Below are positions 46,419 through 56,158 of a stretch of 63,526 nucleotides of DNA, piece by piece. The notes below the pieces were generated by a model. That model was not told the origin of the DNA. It did no database searches and saw only the letters and a program-made list of their open reading frames with translations. Each line of letters starts with the position of its first letter. Position 1 is the stretch's first letter. Position numbers and translations under genes: made by a program. This DNA comes from an uncultured Clostridium sp. (GTDB lineage Bacteria; Bacillota; Clostridia; TANB77; CAG-508). The stretch lies in contig CAUBRZ010000006.1 in NCBI GenBank assembly GCA_958438515.1, positions 1 to 63,526 of the forward strand. Reading direction: 5' to 3'.

Positions 46419-47630
46419 ATGGAAGAAAAGAAAAGATTCAAAACCTATAAAATTATAATGTTAATTGTGTTAGTGGCATTTATTACATTTATAATTACAT
46501 CAATTGGAATGTATCAATATTTTACTAAAAACAACTTTGGAAATAAATTAGTTGTTTCTTCTAGTAATAATGGAGAGATAACAAGTGAATTAAGCAAATA
46601 TAGAAGTTTAATTGATAAATATTTCTTAGGAGATATAGATGAAAATAAACTTAAAGAAGGAGCGATTAAAGGTTATATTGAAGGATTAAATGATCCTTAT
46701 ACAGAATATATATCAAAAGAGGATATGCAAGACTATATGGCTGATGCTACTGGAAATTTCGTAGGAATTGGTATATATATGGTAAAAGATACAGAAGCAA
46801 ATAAAATTATGGTATTATCTCCAATTAAAGGTAGTCCAGCAGAAAAAGCAGGAATTTTACCAGGAGATTTGATAGTTTCAGTAGATGGAGTACAATATAC
46901 AGCAGAGGAAATGTCAGTTGCTTCAAACAAAATAAAAGGTGAAGAAGGAACAAATGTTAAAATTGAGATATTAAGAGGAACAGAAACAAAGAGTTTTGAA
47001 TTAAAAAGAGAAAATATAAAGGTAAATCCAGTTGAAGGAAAAGTTTTGCAAAATAATATTGGATATATTGAATTTTCATCATTTGATGAAGGAACGGCAA
47101 ATGAATTTAAGGCTAAATTTGAAGAACTTTCAAAACAAGGAATAAAATCTTTGATTATAGATTTAAGAAATAATGGTGGAGGAATTGTGGATGAAGCTTT
47201 AGAAATTGCAGATTATATATTAGCAAAAGATGATGTAATATTATATGAAGTGGATAAAAACAATAAGGAAAAAATAGAAAAAGCTAAAAATGACCCAATA
47301 ATAAACATGCCAATTGTAGTATTAACAAATGAGAATACGGCAAGCTCATCTGAAATATTAGCAGGAGCATTAAAAGACCACAATAAAGCAAAAATTGTGG
47401 GTAAAAAGACATATGGAAAGGGAGTAATTCAACAATTATTAACATTACCAGATGGAAGTGGTTTAAAAATAACAGCAGAAGAATATTTAACGCCAAATAA
47501 GACTAAAATAAATAAAATAGGAATTGAACCTGACGAGAAAGTAGAATTACCAGACACAGTAAAAAATGTTTTAACAATTGAAGAAAAAGATGATACACAA
47601 TTACAAAAAGCAATAGAAATCTTAAAGTAA
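46419..47630 (+). CDS. Carboxyl-terminal processing protease CtpA (S41)
   Basis: 403 aa. N-terminal membrane helix (residues about 13-32), PDZ domain with KGSPAEKAGILPGDLIVSVDG, and the S41 serine protease core: IEFSSFDEGTANEF, LIIDLRNNGGGIVDEA, TNENTASSSEILAGALKDH (nucleophile Ser) and GKKTYGKGVIQ (catalytic Lys). Extracytoplasmic protease; beside FtsEX-hydrolase genes, where related proteases trim or degrade wall hydrolases. The promoter is probably in the 40 bases upstream (TATACT). Confidence 0.93.
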   Translation: MEEKKRFKTYKIIMLIVLVAFITFIITSIGMYQYFTKNNFGNKLVVSSSNNGEITSELSKYRSLIDKYFLGDIDENKLKEGAIKGYIEGLNDPYTEYISKEDMQDYMADATGNFVGIGIYMVKDTEANKIMVLSPIKGSPAEKAGILPGDLIVSVDGVQYTAEEMSVASNKIKGEEGTNVKIEILRGTETKSFELKRENIKVNPVEGKVLQNNIGYIEFSSFDEGTANEFKAKFEELSKQGIKSLIIDLRNNGGGIVDEALEIADYILAKDDVILYEVDKNNKEKIEKAKNDPIINMPIVVLTNENTASSSEILAGALKDHNKAKIVGKKTYGKGVIQQLLTLPDGSGLKITAEEYLTPNKTKINKIGIEPDEKVELPDTVKNVLTIEEKDDTQLQKAIEILK

Positions 47631-47649
47631 TAGTGTGAAAGGGGAAAAA

Positions 47650-48243
47650 ATGAATCTACCAAATAAATTAACTATATTTAGAATTATCTTAGTACCAATT
47701 ATGGTAATAATTCCTTTTTTGGGGATACAAGGAGAAATTTTAGGAATACCAACCAAGTGGATTATAATAGATTTAATTTTTATAATAGCTTCTATAACAG
47801 ACAAACTAGATGGGTATTTAGCTAGAAAGAATAATCAAGTAACAACATTTGGAAAGTTTTTAGATCCATTAGCTGACAAAATATTAGTTCTAGCAGCTAT
47901 GATTATGTTAGTAGAAATGTCAAAACTTCCTGCTTGGATTCCAATTATAGTATTAGCAAGAGAATTTATGGTTTCTGGTTATAGATTAATTGCAGTTGAA
48001 AAAGGTGGTATAGTTATTGCTGCATCTAAATGGGGAAAACTAAAAACTGTAACACAAATGATAGCAATTATTTTAGCATTTATAGATTTAAATGCATTTG
48101 GAAAATGTTTCTATGGAGAATTACAAGGTGGAGCATTAATCTTAAATGTAATTGTTACAACTATGATGATAATTCAAACAATAGCAACTATTTTTTCAGG
48201 GGCAGATTATATGAAAGGTGCTAAAAAATTAATGAAACAATAG
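47650..48243 (+). CDS. pgsA: CDP-diacylglycerol-glycerol-3-phosphate phosphatidyltransferase
   Basis: 197 aa, integral membrane enzyme for phosphatidylglycerol synthesis. N-terminal MNLPNKLTIFRIILVPIMV is typical, and the CDP-alcohol motif D-x2-D-G-x2-A-R...G...D...D is seen as ITDKLDGYLARKNNQ and TFGKFLDPLADK. ATG 47650 follows AAGGGG. About 20 bases after ctpA, so co-transcription is likely. Confidence 0.93.
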   Translation: MNLPNKLTIFRIILVPIMVIIPFLGIQGEILGIPTKWIIIDLIFIIASITDKLDGYLARKNNQVTTFGKFLDPLADKILVLAAMIMLVEMSKLPAWIPIIVLAREFMVSGYRLIAVEKGGIVIAASKWGKLKTVTQMIAIILAFIDLNAFGKCFYGELQGGALILNVIVTTMMIIQTIATIFSGADYMKGAKKLMKQ

Positions 48244-48301
48244 ATTTTTATAAAGTGATTGTTATATATTAGGAAAGTATTAATATATATAATAGTAATA
48301 A

Positions 48302-48334
48302 AAATGAGATTTGCTTGACAAATTTCATTTTTTG
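48302..48334 (+). terminator. Terminator after pgsA
   Basis: AATGAGATTTG / CAAATTTCATT followed by TTTTTG. Confidence 0.8.
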
Positions 48335-48398
48335 CCGTAATATATTAAAAGATTTTTAAAAAGGAATGTAATAAAAAATATAGAGAGGAGAATTATAA

Positions 48399-48875
48399 AT
48401 GGAGGAAAAAGAAGTTTTATTAACGCAAGAGGGTTATAATAATTTAGAAAAAGAATTAAATTATTTAAGAACAGAAAAAAGAGCTGAAATAGCAGATAGA
48501 ATAAAAGTAGCACTAGGATTTGGTGATTTATCTGAAAATTCAGAATATGATGAGGCAAAAACAGCACAAGCAGAAAATGAGGTAAGAATTGCAGAGTTAG
48601 AAAATAAAATCAGATATGCTAAAATTATAGATGAAAAAGAAATTGATACAGAAACAGTTCAAGTTGGAAACAAGGTAAAAGTATTAGATATGGAATTTGA
48701 TGAAAAAGTAGAATATACAATTGTTGGATCAACAGAAGTGGATTTGGCAGAAAATAAAATATCTAATGAATCACCATTAGGAGCAGCTCTACTTGGTGCT
48801 AAGAAAAATCACGTAGTAGAAGTAAATGCACCTGCTGGAATTATGAAATATAAAATATTATCTATAAAAAAATAA
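48399..48875 (+). CDS. greA: Transcription elongation factor GreA
   Basis: 158 aa, standard length. The N-terminal coiled coil carries LTQEGYNNLEKELNYLR and the tip acidic residues in GFGDLSENSEYDEAK; the C-terminal FKBP-like domain has YTIVGSTEVDLAENKISNES and SPLGAALLGAKK. Rescues backtracked RNA polymerase. Ribosome binding site GAGAGGAG. Convergent with deoD. Confidence 0.95.
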   Translation: MEEKEVLLTQEGYNNLEKELNYLRTEKRAEIADRIKVALGFGDLSENSEYDEAKTAQAENEVRIAELENKIRYAKIIDEKEIDTETVQVGNKVKVLDMEFDEKVEYTIVGSTEVDLAENKISNESPLGAALLGAKKNHVVEVNAPAGIMKYKILSIKK

Positions 48876-48903
48876 AAAGACATCATTGTCTTTTTATTTT
48901 TTT
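48872..48903. terminator. Bidirectional terminator between greA and deoD
   Basis: AATAAAAAGACA / TGTCTTTTTATT with a four-base loop and a T run; it overlaps both gene ends. Confidence 0.85.
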
Positions 48904-49622
48904 ATTTCTAAAATTGAATCTAAAGCAAGTGTAATCATATTATTTAAACCAGTTTCTCTTTCTTCTGGAGTGGCGATTTCCTTTATAAATTTAGAGTCTA
49001 CAACACTCATAAGACAAGCAGCGTTTTTGTTTAGCATATTTGCAACATAAAATAAAGCAAAAGCTTCCATTTCTGCACCAACAGGATTAAAACCTTCTGG
49101 AATTCTTTCTAAAAACTTGTTAACATCTGTCATATAAACATCAAAACAATCAGTACAAACAGTATTTCCTACTACTAAGTTAATATTATTTTTTTTTGCA
49201 GTATTTTCTATGATTTTATTTAGTTTCAAACTAGAATTAGCAATATGACAATTATCATTATTTAATGTTAATGCGAAATTTCCTTCACTAAAGACCTGAT
49301 TAGATAAAATTATATCAAATAATTTTAAGTCTGGTTTATATCCACCACAAGATCCTATTCGAATAATATTTTCTACATTATAAAATTTATAAAGTTCATA
49401 ACAATAAATTCCCATACTAGGCATACCCATACCAGAAGACATAATGGTAATTTCTTTACCTTTGTAAGTTCCAGTATATGTGTACATATTTCTTACTTTA
49501 TTTACTAATTTATAATTTTCTAAAAAATTTTCTGCTATATATTTGCTACGTAGTGGGTCTCCTGGCATTATAACAGTTTTTGCAATTTCACCTAATTTGG
49601 CTTCATTATGTGGTGTAGGCAT
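48894..49622 (-). CDS. deoD: Purine nucleoside phosphorylase, DeoD type
   Basis: 242 aa hexameric-type phosphorylase. MPTPHNEAKLGEIAKTVIMP, GDPLRSKYIAENFL (phosphate site), SGMGMPSMGIYCYEL and IIRIGSCGGYK (phosphate Arg/Ser), GAEMEAFALF (base/ribose Glu and Met). Salvages purines. Ribosome binding site GGAGGAAT in front of ATG on the minus strand. Confidence 0.95.
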   Translation of the reverse strand: MPTPHNEAKLGEIAKTVIMPGDPLRSKYIAENFLENYKLVNKVRNMYTYTGTYKGKEITIMSSGMGMPSMGIYCYELYKFYNVENIIRIGSCGGYKPDLKLFDIILSNQVFSEGNFALTLNNDNCHIANSSLKLNKIIENTAKKNNINLVVGNTVCTDCFDVYMTDVNKFLERIPEGFNPVGAEMEAFALFYVANMLNKNAACLMSVVDSKFIKEIATPEERETGLNNMITLALDSILEIKK

Positions 49623-49746
49623 AATCTATTCCTCCTTTATATTTGATAATAATATTAGTATAACAATAAATAAAAAAAAATACAAATTTATATAAAATTA
49701 CAAAAAAAGCTTGTAAAAATTAGTTGTAAGTGATAAACTAATAATA

Positions 49747-49797
49747 GATTAAAAAAAAACCGGTTTTGAGGTTGATTTTTTTAATCTTTTTTTATTT
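49747..49797 (+). promoter_or_regulatory. Leader terminator (attenuator) upstream of pyrG
   Basis: GATTAAAAAAA and TTTTTTTAATC can pair around ACCGGTTTTGAGGTTG, followed by CTTTTTTTATTT. An intrinsic terminator in the pyrG leader resembles the CTP-controlled attenuation known from Bacillus pyrG, but the GGG start-site signal of that system is not obvious. Confidence 0.55.
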
Positions 49798-49816
49798 AGA
49801 AAACAAGGAGGAGAAT

Positions 49817-51416
49817 ATGAACACAAAATACATATTTGTAACAGGTGGAGTTGTGTCAGGATTAGGAAAGGGAATAACAGCTGCATCACTTCGGAAGATT
49901 ATTAAAAAACAGGGGATATAAAGTAACAATACAAAAGTTTGATCCTTATATTAATGTTGACCCTGGGACAATGAATCCTTATGAACATGGAGAAGTATTT
50001 GTGACAGATGATGGAGCAGAAACAGATTTAGATTTAGGACATTATGAAAGGTTTATAAATGAAAACTTAACTCAAAATTCTAGTGTTACAATGGGAAAGA
50101 TATATTCTAGTGTAATTGAAAAAGAGAGAAAGGGAGAATACTTAGGAAAAACTGTACAAGTAATTCCTCATATAACAAATGAGATAAAAGAAAAAATATA
50201 TGGATTTGAGAATACTGATACTGATATTGTAATAACTGAAATAGGGGGGACAGTAGGAGATATTGAAGGTCTTTCAATCATTGAAGCAATAAGACAAGTT
50301 GGATTAGAAAAAAATCCTGAAGATGTATTATATATACATGTTACATTACTTCCATATATAGCAGGTTCAAACGAAATAAAATCTAAGCCTACACAACATT
50401 CTGTAAAAGAGTTACAAAGTCTTGGAATAAAACCAGACATATTAGTGTGTAGAACAGAGCAAGATATACCAGACAGCATAAGAGAAAAATTATCGTTATT
50501 TTGCAATGTTAGAAAGACTAGTGTAATTGAAAATAAAACTGCAGATTGTTTATATGCTGTACCACTAATGCTAGAAGAAGAAGGGTTAGCAAGAGAAGTT
50601 TGTAATCATTTAAAATTAGATAAATATATTCCAGACAATACAAGATGGGAAAGTATGATAGATGAAATAAGAAATATAGATAAAAATAAGATTGTGAATA
50701 TTGCAATTGTTGGAAAGTATGTGAAGTTAGAAGATTCTTATATTTCTGTAATTGAGAGTTTATATCATGCAGGTTTTGCTAATCATGTAAAAGTAAAAGT
50801 AGAATTAGTAGATTCAGAAAAAATTACTAAGGAAACAGTAAAAGAAAGACTTTCTAAATATGATGGCATTATAGTTCCAGGTGGATTTGGTACAAGAGGA
50901 ATTGAGGGAATGATTGAAACTATACGTTATGTTAGAGAAAATAAAATTCCATTTTTAGGAATTTGTTTAGGCATGCAAATGTCTGTGGTAGAATATGCAA
51001 GAAATGTATTAGGTTTAAAAGATTCAAATTCTGCTGAATTGGATAATAGTACAAAGAATCCAGTTATTCATATCATGGAAAATCAAAAGAAAATAGACCA
51101 TAAAGGTGGAACAATGCGTTTAGGTGCTTATCCTTGTGTAATAAAGGAAGGAAGTTTAGCAAATAGAATTTATAATCAAAAAGAGATTTCAGAAAGACAT
51201 AGACATAGATATGAATATAATAATGATTATAGACAAAGATTAGAAGATGCTGGACTAAAAGTTTCAGGAACATCACCAGATGGATCATTAGTTGAAATTG
51301 TAGAAATAGAAGATCATCCATATTTTATAGCAGGACAATTCCATCCAGAGTTAAAGTCTAGACCTAATAAACCAGCACCATTATTTGTAGGTCTTGTAAA
51401 GGCTTGTATTAAATAA
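49817..51416 (+). CDS. pyrG: CTP synthase, +1 shift at CGG 49892
   Basis: 532 aa after the shift, normal length. Makes CTP from UTP and glutamine. Frame 0 from ATG 49817 gives only MNTKYIFVTGGVVSGLGKGI-TAASL plus nine residues before a stop. Skipping the C of CGG 49892 yields AASLGRLLKNRGYKV and continues into QKFDPYINVDPGTMNPYEHG, the synthase domain, and the GATase domain with GVCLGMQ-type GICLGMQM (catalytic Cys), then the His/Glu of QFHPEL. The shift occurs at codon 26, so almost the whole enzyme depends on it. AAGGAGGAG ribosome binding site. Confidence 0.93.
49892..49894 (+). other. CGG +1 shift site in pyrG
   Basis: Frame: TCA CTT CGG AAG. Dropping the C gives CTT GGA AGA TTA (L G R L), restoring the AASLGRLLK segment after the P-loop. 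Confidence 0.95.
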
Positions 51417-51525
51417 AATGTGTTGATAAATAAAAAAGTGAAGAAAAAATTAAAAAAAATTTAAATTACTATTGACAAAAAAATAAAAAACATTTATAAT
51501 TTATAATTGTCAGGAGGAAAAATAT

Positions 51526-51599
<74 letters not shown>

Positions 51600-51629
51600 C
51601 AATCCTGACAATTATATTTAATTTAATAT

Positions 51630-51885
<256 letters not shown>

Positions 51886-53079
51886 TTAATCTTTTAATGA
51901 AATGATAATTAGACGACAATATATAGGTGCAAATAAAGTAACAATAGCAAGCAATATTTTGAAGTAAATAATGTCCGTTGTAAAGGACACAATTAACATT
52001 AATATGTATCCAATTATTCTTCCAAATCCAATTGATATTGAAGTATAACCAATATATTCTTCTCTATATTTTTCAATTCCACACTCTTTTACTAAATCAC
52101 CTTTTCTAGTATTATAAACAACATCAAAAATACAAAATGTAATTGTGTAACAAAAATTATAAATTATTAAAGTTGTTTTGTTAATATTTATCAATAAACC
52201 AACAACTCCAACTACCACAATAATAGAACATAGTGATAATATATATTTAGCATTATACTTATTGTAAAATTTGTTATATAACGTTAAAGATAACATTGAA
52301 CATATTGAAAAAATTGTAGTCAAAATTCCCAAATTTAAGGAAGTTTTAAATGTCATAATAGTTATAATAATTATTAAAGTACTAATTGAACTTTCTATAA
52401 TACCATACGATATACCAGATAAATTATATTTTTGTATTTTTGATAGTTTATTTTCTTTAATATAATCCATAAATTTTTTGAAATTATATTTTTCCTTTTT
52501 ATCTTCTTTTACATTTGCTTTAATAAATAAAGTTATTACTATTTGAATAACAGATAATATAAAAACATATATTGCTATTTTGGTAAATGAATATAATTCG
52601 ATTGAAGTTCCTAAAATGATAGGAGATATTATATTTATAATTTTACCTAATATTTTTTTTATAGACATATATTGCTTCCTGTTATTATTATTTGTGACTT
52701 CTATATAAATTAATTCGTGAGCACACCAATATAATATTTCCGAAAAAGCATATATTATTGCAATCGAAATATAATGAGTAGCAATTTTATCAGATAATAT
52801 AACAATAAATAGTATAAATAATGCTCTTACTACAATTCCCAATGACATTATATGTTTAATTTTAGTTGGTATTTTTTTTATTACTTTTCCCATTAATATA
52901 TTTCCTAAACTAAGTAAAGTATATATTAATATATAGTATATAGAAATAGTTGTTATATTTTCATTTGTGACTTTTAAAAAATAAGCAACTAAAAATGTTT
53001 CTATGAATACAGCCGTTAATGTATATATTAAATCACTTGCAATTAATAATTTTGCGTTTTTACCGATTTTGTTTTCCAT
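51886..53079 (-). CDS. MFS-type transporter between repeats
   Basis: 397 aa with about 12 hydrophobic segments; loops are short and Lys-rich (MGKVIKKIPTKIKH). Recognised as a major facilitator permease by layout only. It sits on the minus strand between two diverged copies of a tRNA-adjacent repeat, suggesting arrival or duplication at tRNA-Gly. Composition is like its neighbours. No integrase or transposase nearby. AAGGAG ribosome binding site. Confidence 0.65.
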   Translation of the reverse strand: MENKIGKNAKLLIASDLIYTLTAVFIETFLVAYFLKVTNENITTISIYYILIYTLLSLGNILMGKVIKKIPTKIKHIMSLGIVVRALFILFIVILSDKIATHYISIAIIYAFSEILYWCAHELIYIEVTNNNNRKQYMSIKKILGKIINIISPIILGTSIELYSFTKIAIYVFILSVIQIVITLFIKANVKEDKKEKYNFKKFMDYIKENKLSKIQKYNLSGISYGIIESSISTLIIIITIMTFKTSLNLGILTTIFSICSMLSLTLYNKFYNKYNAKYILSLCSIIVVVGVVGLLININKTTLIIYNFCYTITFCIFDVVYNTRKGDLVKECGIEKYREEYIGYTSISIGFGRIIGYILMLIVSFTTDIIYFKILLAIVTLFAPIYCRLIIISLKD

Positions 53080-53163
53080 TTTTTACTCCTTACTACAAAA
53101 TTGTATTATATATTACAAAAAATTACAATACTTCCTTTAAAAAATGTGTGAATTCCTAAATGT

Positions 53164-53400
53164 TGTGGTTCGTAAACTGTAGCTTAATTGCTCCAACTAA
53201 AATTAACTTACAGACTGTAAAAAGTTTGTGAGTTTTTATTTTATATAAATAATATCAAAAAAGAGGAGCAATTATTAAAATAATTTAATCCTCTTTTTGT
53301 ACTTTTTATGTGGAATAAAAGTCGTGTCTAGCCAGTAATTAATTTGTACTCTCGCACAAATTCTATTATGGGAAATTCCCAATCCAATACCTTTTATAAA
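53164..53400. repeat. Right copy of the repeat, with a degraded tRNA-Gly end
   Basis: Starts with GTGGTTCG...GCTCCA, a decayed match to the tRNA-Gly T-arm and 3' end. It then repeats the hairpin (AAAGAGGAGCAATT...AATCCTCTTTTT) and the GCACAAATTCTATTATGGG block seen on the left. The rest of the gap to the next gene (53401-53653) holds nothing I can support. Confidence 0.65.
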
Positions 53401-53654
53401 TTTTCTTTATGGGGTGATCATATCATAAGTTATTCATAAAATAAGCTATAGTTTATTGACTAATAACAAGAAATTATATACAATATTCGTAATAAAGAAA
53501 ATTAAAGGTATAAACTAAAATGAAATTAACAAGTAATGAAACATTAAAATTGATATGAAAAGAAAAAATGAAACATTAGATATACGATGGATAAATCATT
53601 ATGTTATTATGAGGATTATGCTGGTATTTGAATTAAACACTCTTTTGCAATATA

Positions 53655-53682
53655 TTGACAATCTGAGTATCAATTATACAAT
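53655..53682 (+). promoter_or_regulatory. Probable promoter of the PsbP-like gene
   Basis: TTGACA 53655-53660 with TACAAT 53677-53682 at 16-base spacing. Confidence 0.6.
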
Positions 53683-53707
53683 TACATAAAATTAAAGGAG
53701 GTAAGTA

Positions 53708-54391
53708 ATGGAAAAAAATAAGAAAATAAAAATTAGTTTGTCAACATTTTTTCTAATTATAGCATTAATTTTAATTATTTTAATGGCATATTTTATTTAT
53801 AAAATTTATAATGATAAAGAAATGGCTAATAATAAAGTAAAAGACTTAAATACGCAAGTTAGTGATTTGAAAAACACGGTTAGTAAACTAGAGAATACTG
53901 TTAATAAAAATGAAGATAATAATCAAGATACTAAATATGAAGTTGAATTAGATAGTAAATATGTTAATAATAAGTATGGAATCAGATTTGAATATCCGTC
54001 TACATTTACTAAAACAACGGATACATTTGAAAGTTCAGCTTTTGAGGCTATAGAGGATAGTAATAAAAATAGATTTCAAGTACAAATGTCTAAGATAGAA
54101 ACATCGATGACACTAAAAGATATAGTAAAAGAAGAAAAAGAAAAGATAATGCCTGATGGTTCTAACTTCATAAATATAGTAAAAGATGAAAAGTACGTGG
54201 CATTAAACGAAAATAAAACAAGTGGTTATATTTTTGAATGTACAACAGGAGATGATGGATATCAAATTATATTTGTAACTCAAAAAGAAAATACTGCATA
54301 TCTATTTACATTTACTATAGATGATAAAACACAGTATAATAAATATGAAAAGTTAGCTTATAGTATTTTAAATACTATAATTGTAGAATAA
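53708..54391 (+). CDS. Membrane-anchored hypothetical, PsbP-like extracellular domain
   Basis: 227 aa. A membrane helix at residues about 10-33, a short coiled coil (VKDLNTQVSDLKNTVSKLEN), then a beta-rich domain with NKYGIRFEYPSTFTKTT and a closing YSILNTIIVE. This pattern is seen in PsbP/DUF1795-like lipoproteins of Firmicutes. No catalytic residues. AAAGGAGG ribosome binding site. Function unknown. Confidence 0.6.
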   Translation: MEKNKKIKISLSTFFLIIALILIILMAYFIYKIYNDKEMANNKVKDLNTQVSDLKNTVSKLENTVNKNEDNNQDTKYEVELDSKYVNNKYGIRFEYPSTFTKTTDTFESSAFEAIEDSNKNRFQVQMSKIETSMTLKDIVKEEKEKIMPDGSNFINIVKDEKYVALNENKTSGYIFECTTGDDGYQIIFVTQKENTAYLFTFTIDDKTQYNKYEKLAYSILNTIIVE

Positions 54392-54424
54392 AAAAGGTTC
54401 ACCAATATAATGGTGAGCCTTTTG
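54391..54424. terminator. Bidirectional terminator
   Basis: AAAAGGTTCACCA / TGGTGAGCCTTTT, serving the two convergent genes. Confidence 0.85.
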
Positions 54425-54841
54425 TTATCTTGTGGGTAAGTTAACCCACAAATTTAATTCTTCCTCTGAACTGCCATATTCATTTAAATAAGCTGGTACC
54501 ATAATGGTATTTTTTAATGTATAAGAAGTAGAAGTATCAGGCAAATCAATAATAAGACTAGTTGTCATAGATAAAGCAGATTCTAAAGGACGAGGTCCAC
54601 GATAAGAAGGAACTTCACCATTTTCATTGACTTCCCACTTAGGTAAAGGAAGTTCTTTGCCTGTAGGCTTACCAAAAAAGCAATCATTTTCTAACTCTTG
54701 CCAGATATATTCATTGTACATTATTGATGATTGCACTTTTTCTGCACATTCAGCACAAATTAAAGGAGTATCTCCTTTTTTAGGTCGCCAGAGTTTTACA
54801 TGTTGTTTCCCACAAAAGAAACACATATAATTTTTGTTCAT
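54425..54841 (-). CDS. Small protein with a ClpX-type zinc-finger N-terminus
   Basis: 138 aa. CFFCGKQH and LICAECAEKV give a CxxC-x(n)-CxxC zinc-binding pair (residues about 6-33), as in ClpX/HNH-type N-terminal zinc domains. The rest (SYRGPRPLESALSMTTSLI) is unassigned. Composition is less AT-rich than its neighbours and it uses CGA and CGT, so it may be acquired. ATG 54841 has AAGGAGG upstream; the longer start at 54868 does not. Function unknown. Confidence 0.6.
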   Translation of the reverse strand: MNKNYMCFFCGKQHVKLWRPKKGDTPLICAECAEKVQSSIMYNEYIWQELENDCFFGKPTGKELPLPKWEVNENGEVPSYRGPRPLESALSMTTSLIIDLPDTSTSYTLKNTIMVPAYLNEYGSSEEELNLWVNLPTR

Positions 54842-55080
54842 TTTAAAATCCTCCTTGTTAATTAACATTGATGAATATTTATAATACTAAACAATAAAAA
54901 GTATTATAACACATTGAAAATAATATATCAAATTTATATTGAAAGTATTTTGTAAAATTCTATAATAGAAAAAAATAATACAAAAGAGTTAAAACACCAT
55001 AATAACACTTGTAAATTTTTGTGATTTAGTGTAAAATACCAATATATTGTAAATAATAATTAGGAGGACTGAGAAAGTAA

Positions 55081-56139
55081 ATGAGATTTGTAGACGATGA
55101 AGAGTCGAAGAAAAAATACAAAGAATTTTTAGAATCACATGAAAGGTGTAATTTCCAACAATCATTAGAATGGGCAGAAATAAAAAAGCCAAATTGGAAA
55201 CCAGAGGTAATACTTGCAGAAGACGAAGATGGAAATATCATAGGTTCTTTATGTGTGTGGATTAGAAAAATGCCTGTATTTGGTAATATAATGTATTCAT
55301 CAAGAGGACCAGTATGTGATATTCACGATATTTCTGTAATGAAACAATTAACAGAAGGAGCAAAAGAACTTGCAAAAAAATATAAAGCAATTGTTTTAAG
55401 AATTGAACCTGATATTGTAAGTGATGACCAAACATTTAGAGATATTGCTACTAATTTAGGATATAAGATAAAAGACGATGCTAAAGATTTTAAAGATGAA
55501 ATACAACCAAGATATGTGTTTAGATTAGATATAAAAGATAAAACAGAAGAAGAGGTAATGGCAGGGTTTAAACAAAAATGGAGATATAATATACGTTTAG
55601 CTACAAAAAAAGGTGTAGTTGTAAAAGAAGGAACAAAGGAAGATTTAAAAGATTTTCATAAAATTATGATAGAAACAGGAAAAAGAGATGGATTTATCAT
55701 AAGACCATTAGAATATTTTGAAAAAATGTATGATAATTTAGCACCAGACCATATGAAAGTACTTATGGCATATTATGAGGACAAACCAATATCAGGAGTT
55801 ATACCAATATTTTATGGAAATAAAACATGGTATTTATATGGAGCAAGTAGTAACAAACATAGAAACTTGATGCCAAATTATTTATTGCAATGGGAAATGA
55901 TAAAAATGGCAATAGCAAGACATGATGATATATATGATTTTAGGGGAGTATCAGGAGTAGTTGATGAAAACCATCCACAATATGGATTATATAGATTTAA
56001 ACAAGGATTTGGGGCTACATTTACAGAGTTTATAGGAGAAGTATATATGCCATTTAAACCAATTACTTATAAATTATATCGTTTTTCAGAAAAAGCATTT
56101 CGTACAATAAGACAAATAAAAAGAAAATTATCAAAATAA
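55081..56139 (+). CDS. FemX/FemAB-like peptidoglycan bridge aminoacyltransferase
   Basis: 352 aa of the FemABX fold (two GNAT-like domains). CNFQQSLEWAEIKKPNW opens it, KQKWRYNIRLATKKGVVV is the conserved central motif and DFRGVSG lies near the end. Uses an aminoacyl-tRNA to add an amino acid to lipid II. The next gene is alanine racemase, consistent with wall synthesis. AGGAGG lies about 13 bases upstream of the ATG, a little far. Confidence 0.85.
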   Translation: MRFVDDEESKKKYKEFLESHERCNFQQSLEWAEIKKPNWKPEVILAEDEDGNIIGSLCVWIRKMPVFGNIMYSSRGPVCDIHDISVMKQLTEGAKELAKKYKAIVLRIEPDIVSDDQTFRDIATNLGYKIKDDAKDFKDEIQPRYVFRLDIKDKTEEEVMAGFKQKWRYNIRLATKKGVVVKEGTKEDLKDFHKIMIETGKRDGFIIRPLEYFEKMYDNLAPDHMKVLMAYYEDKPISGVIPIFYGNKTWYLYGASSNKHRNLMPNYLLQWEMIKMAIARHDDIYDFRGVSGVVDENHPQYGLYRFKQGFGATFTEFIGEVYMPFKPITYKLYRFSEKAFRTIRQIKRKLSK

Positions 56140-56158
56140 TTTAAGGAGAAATAAAACT

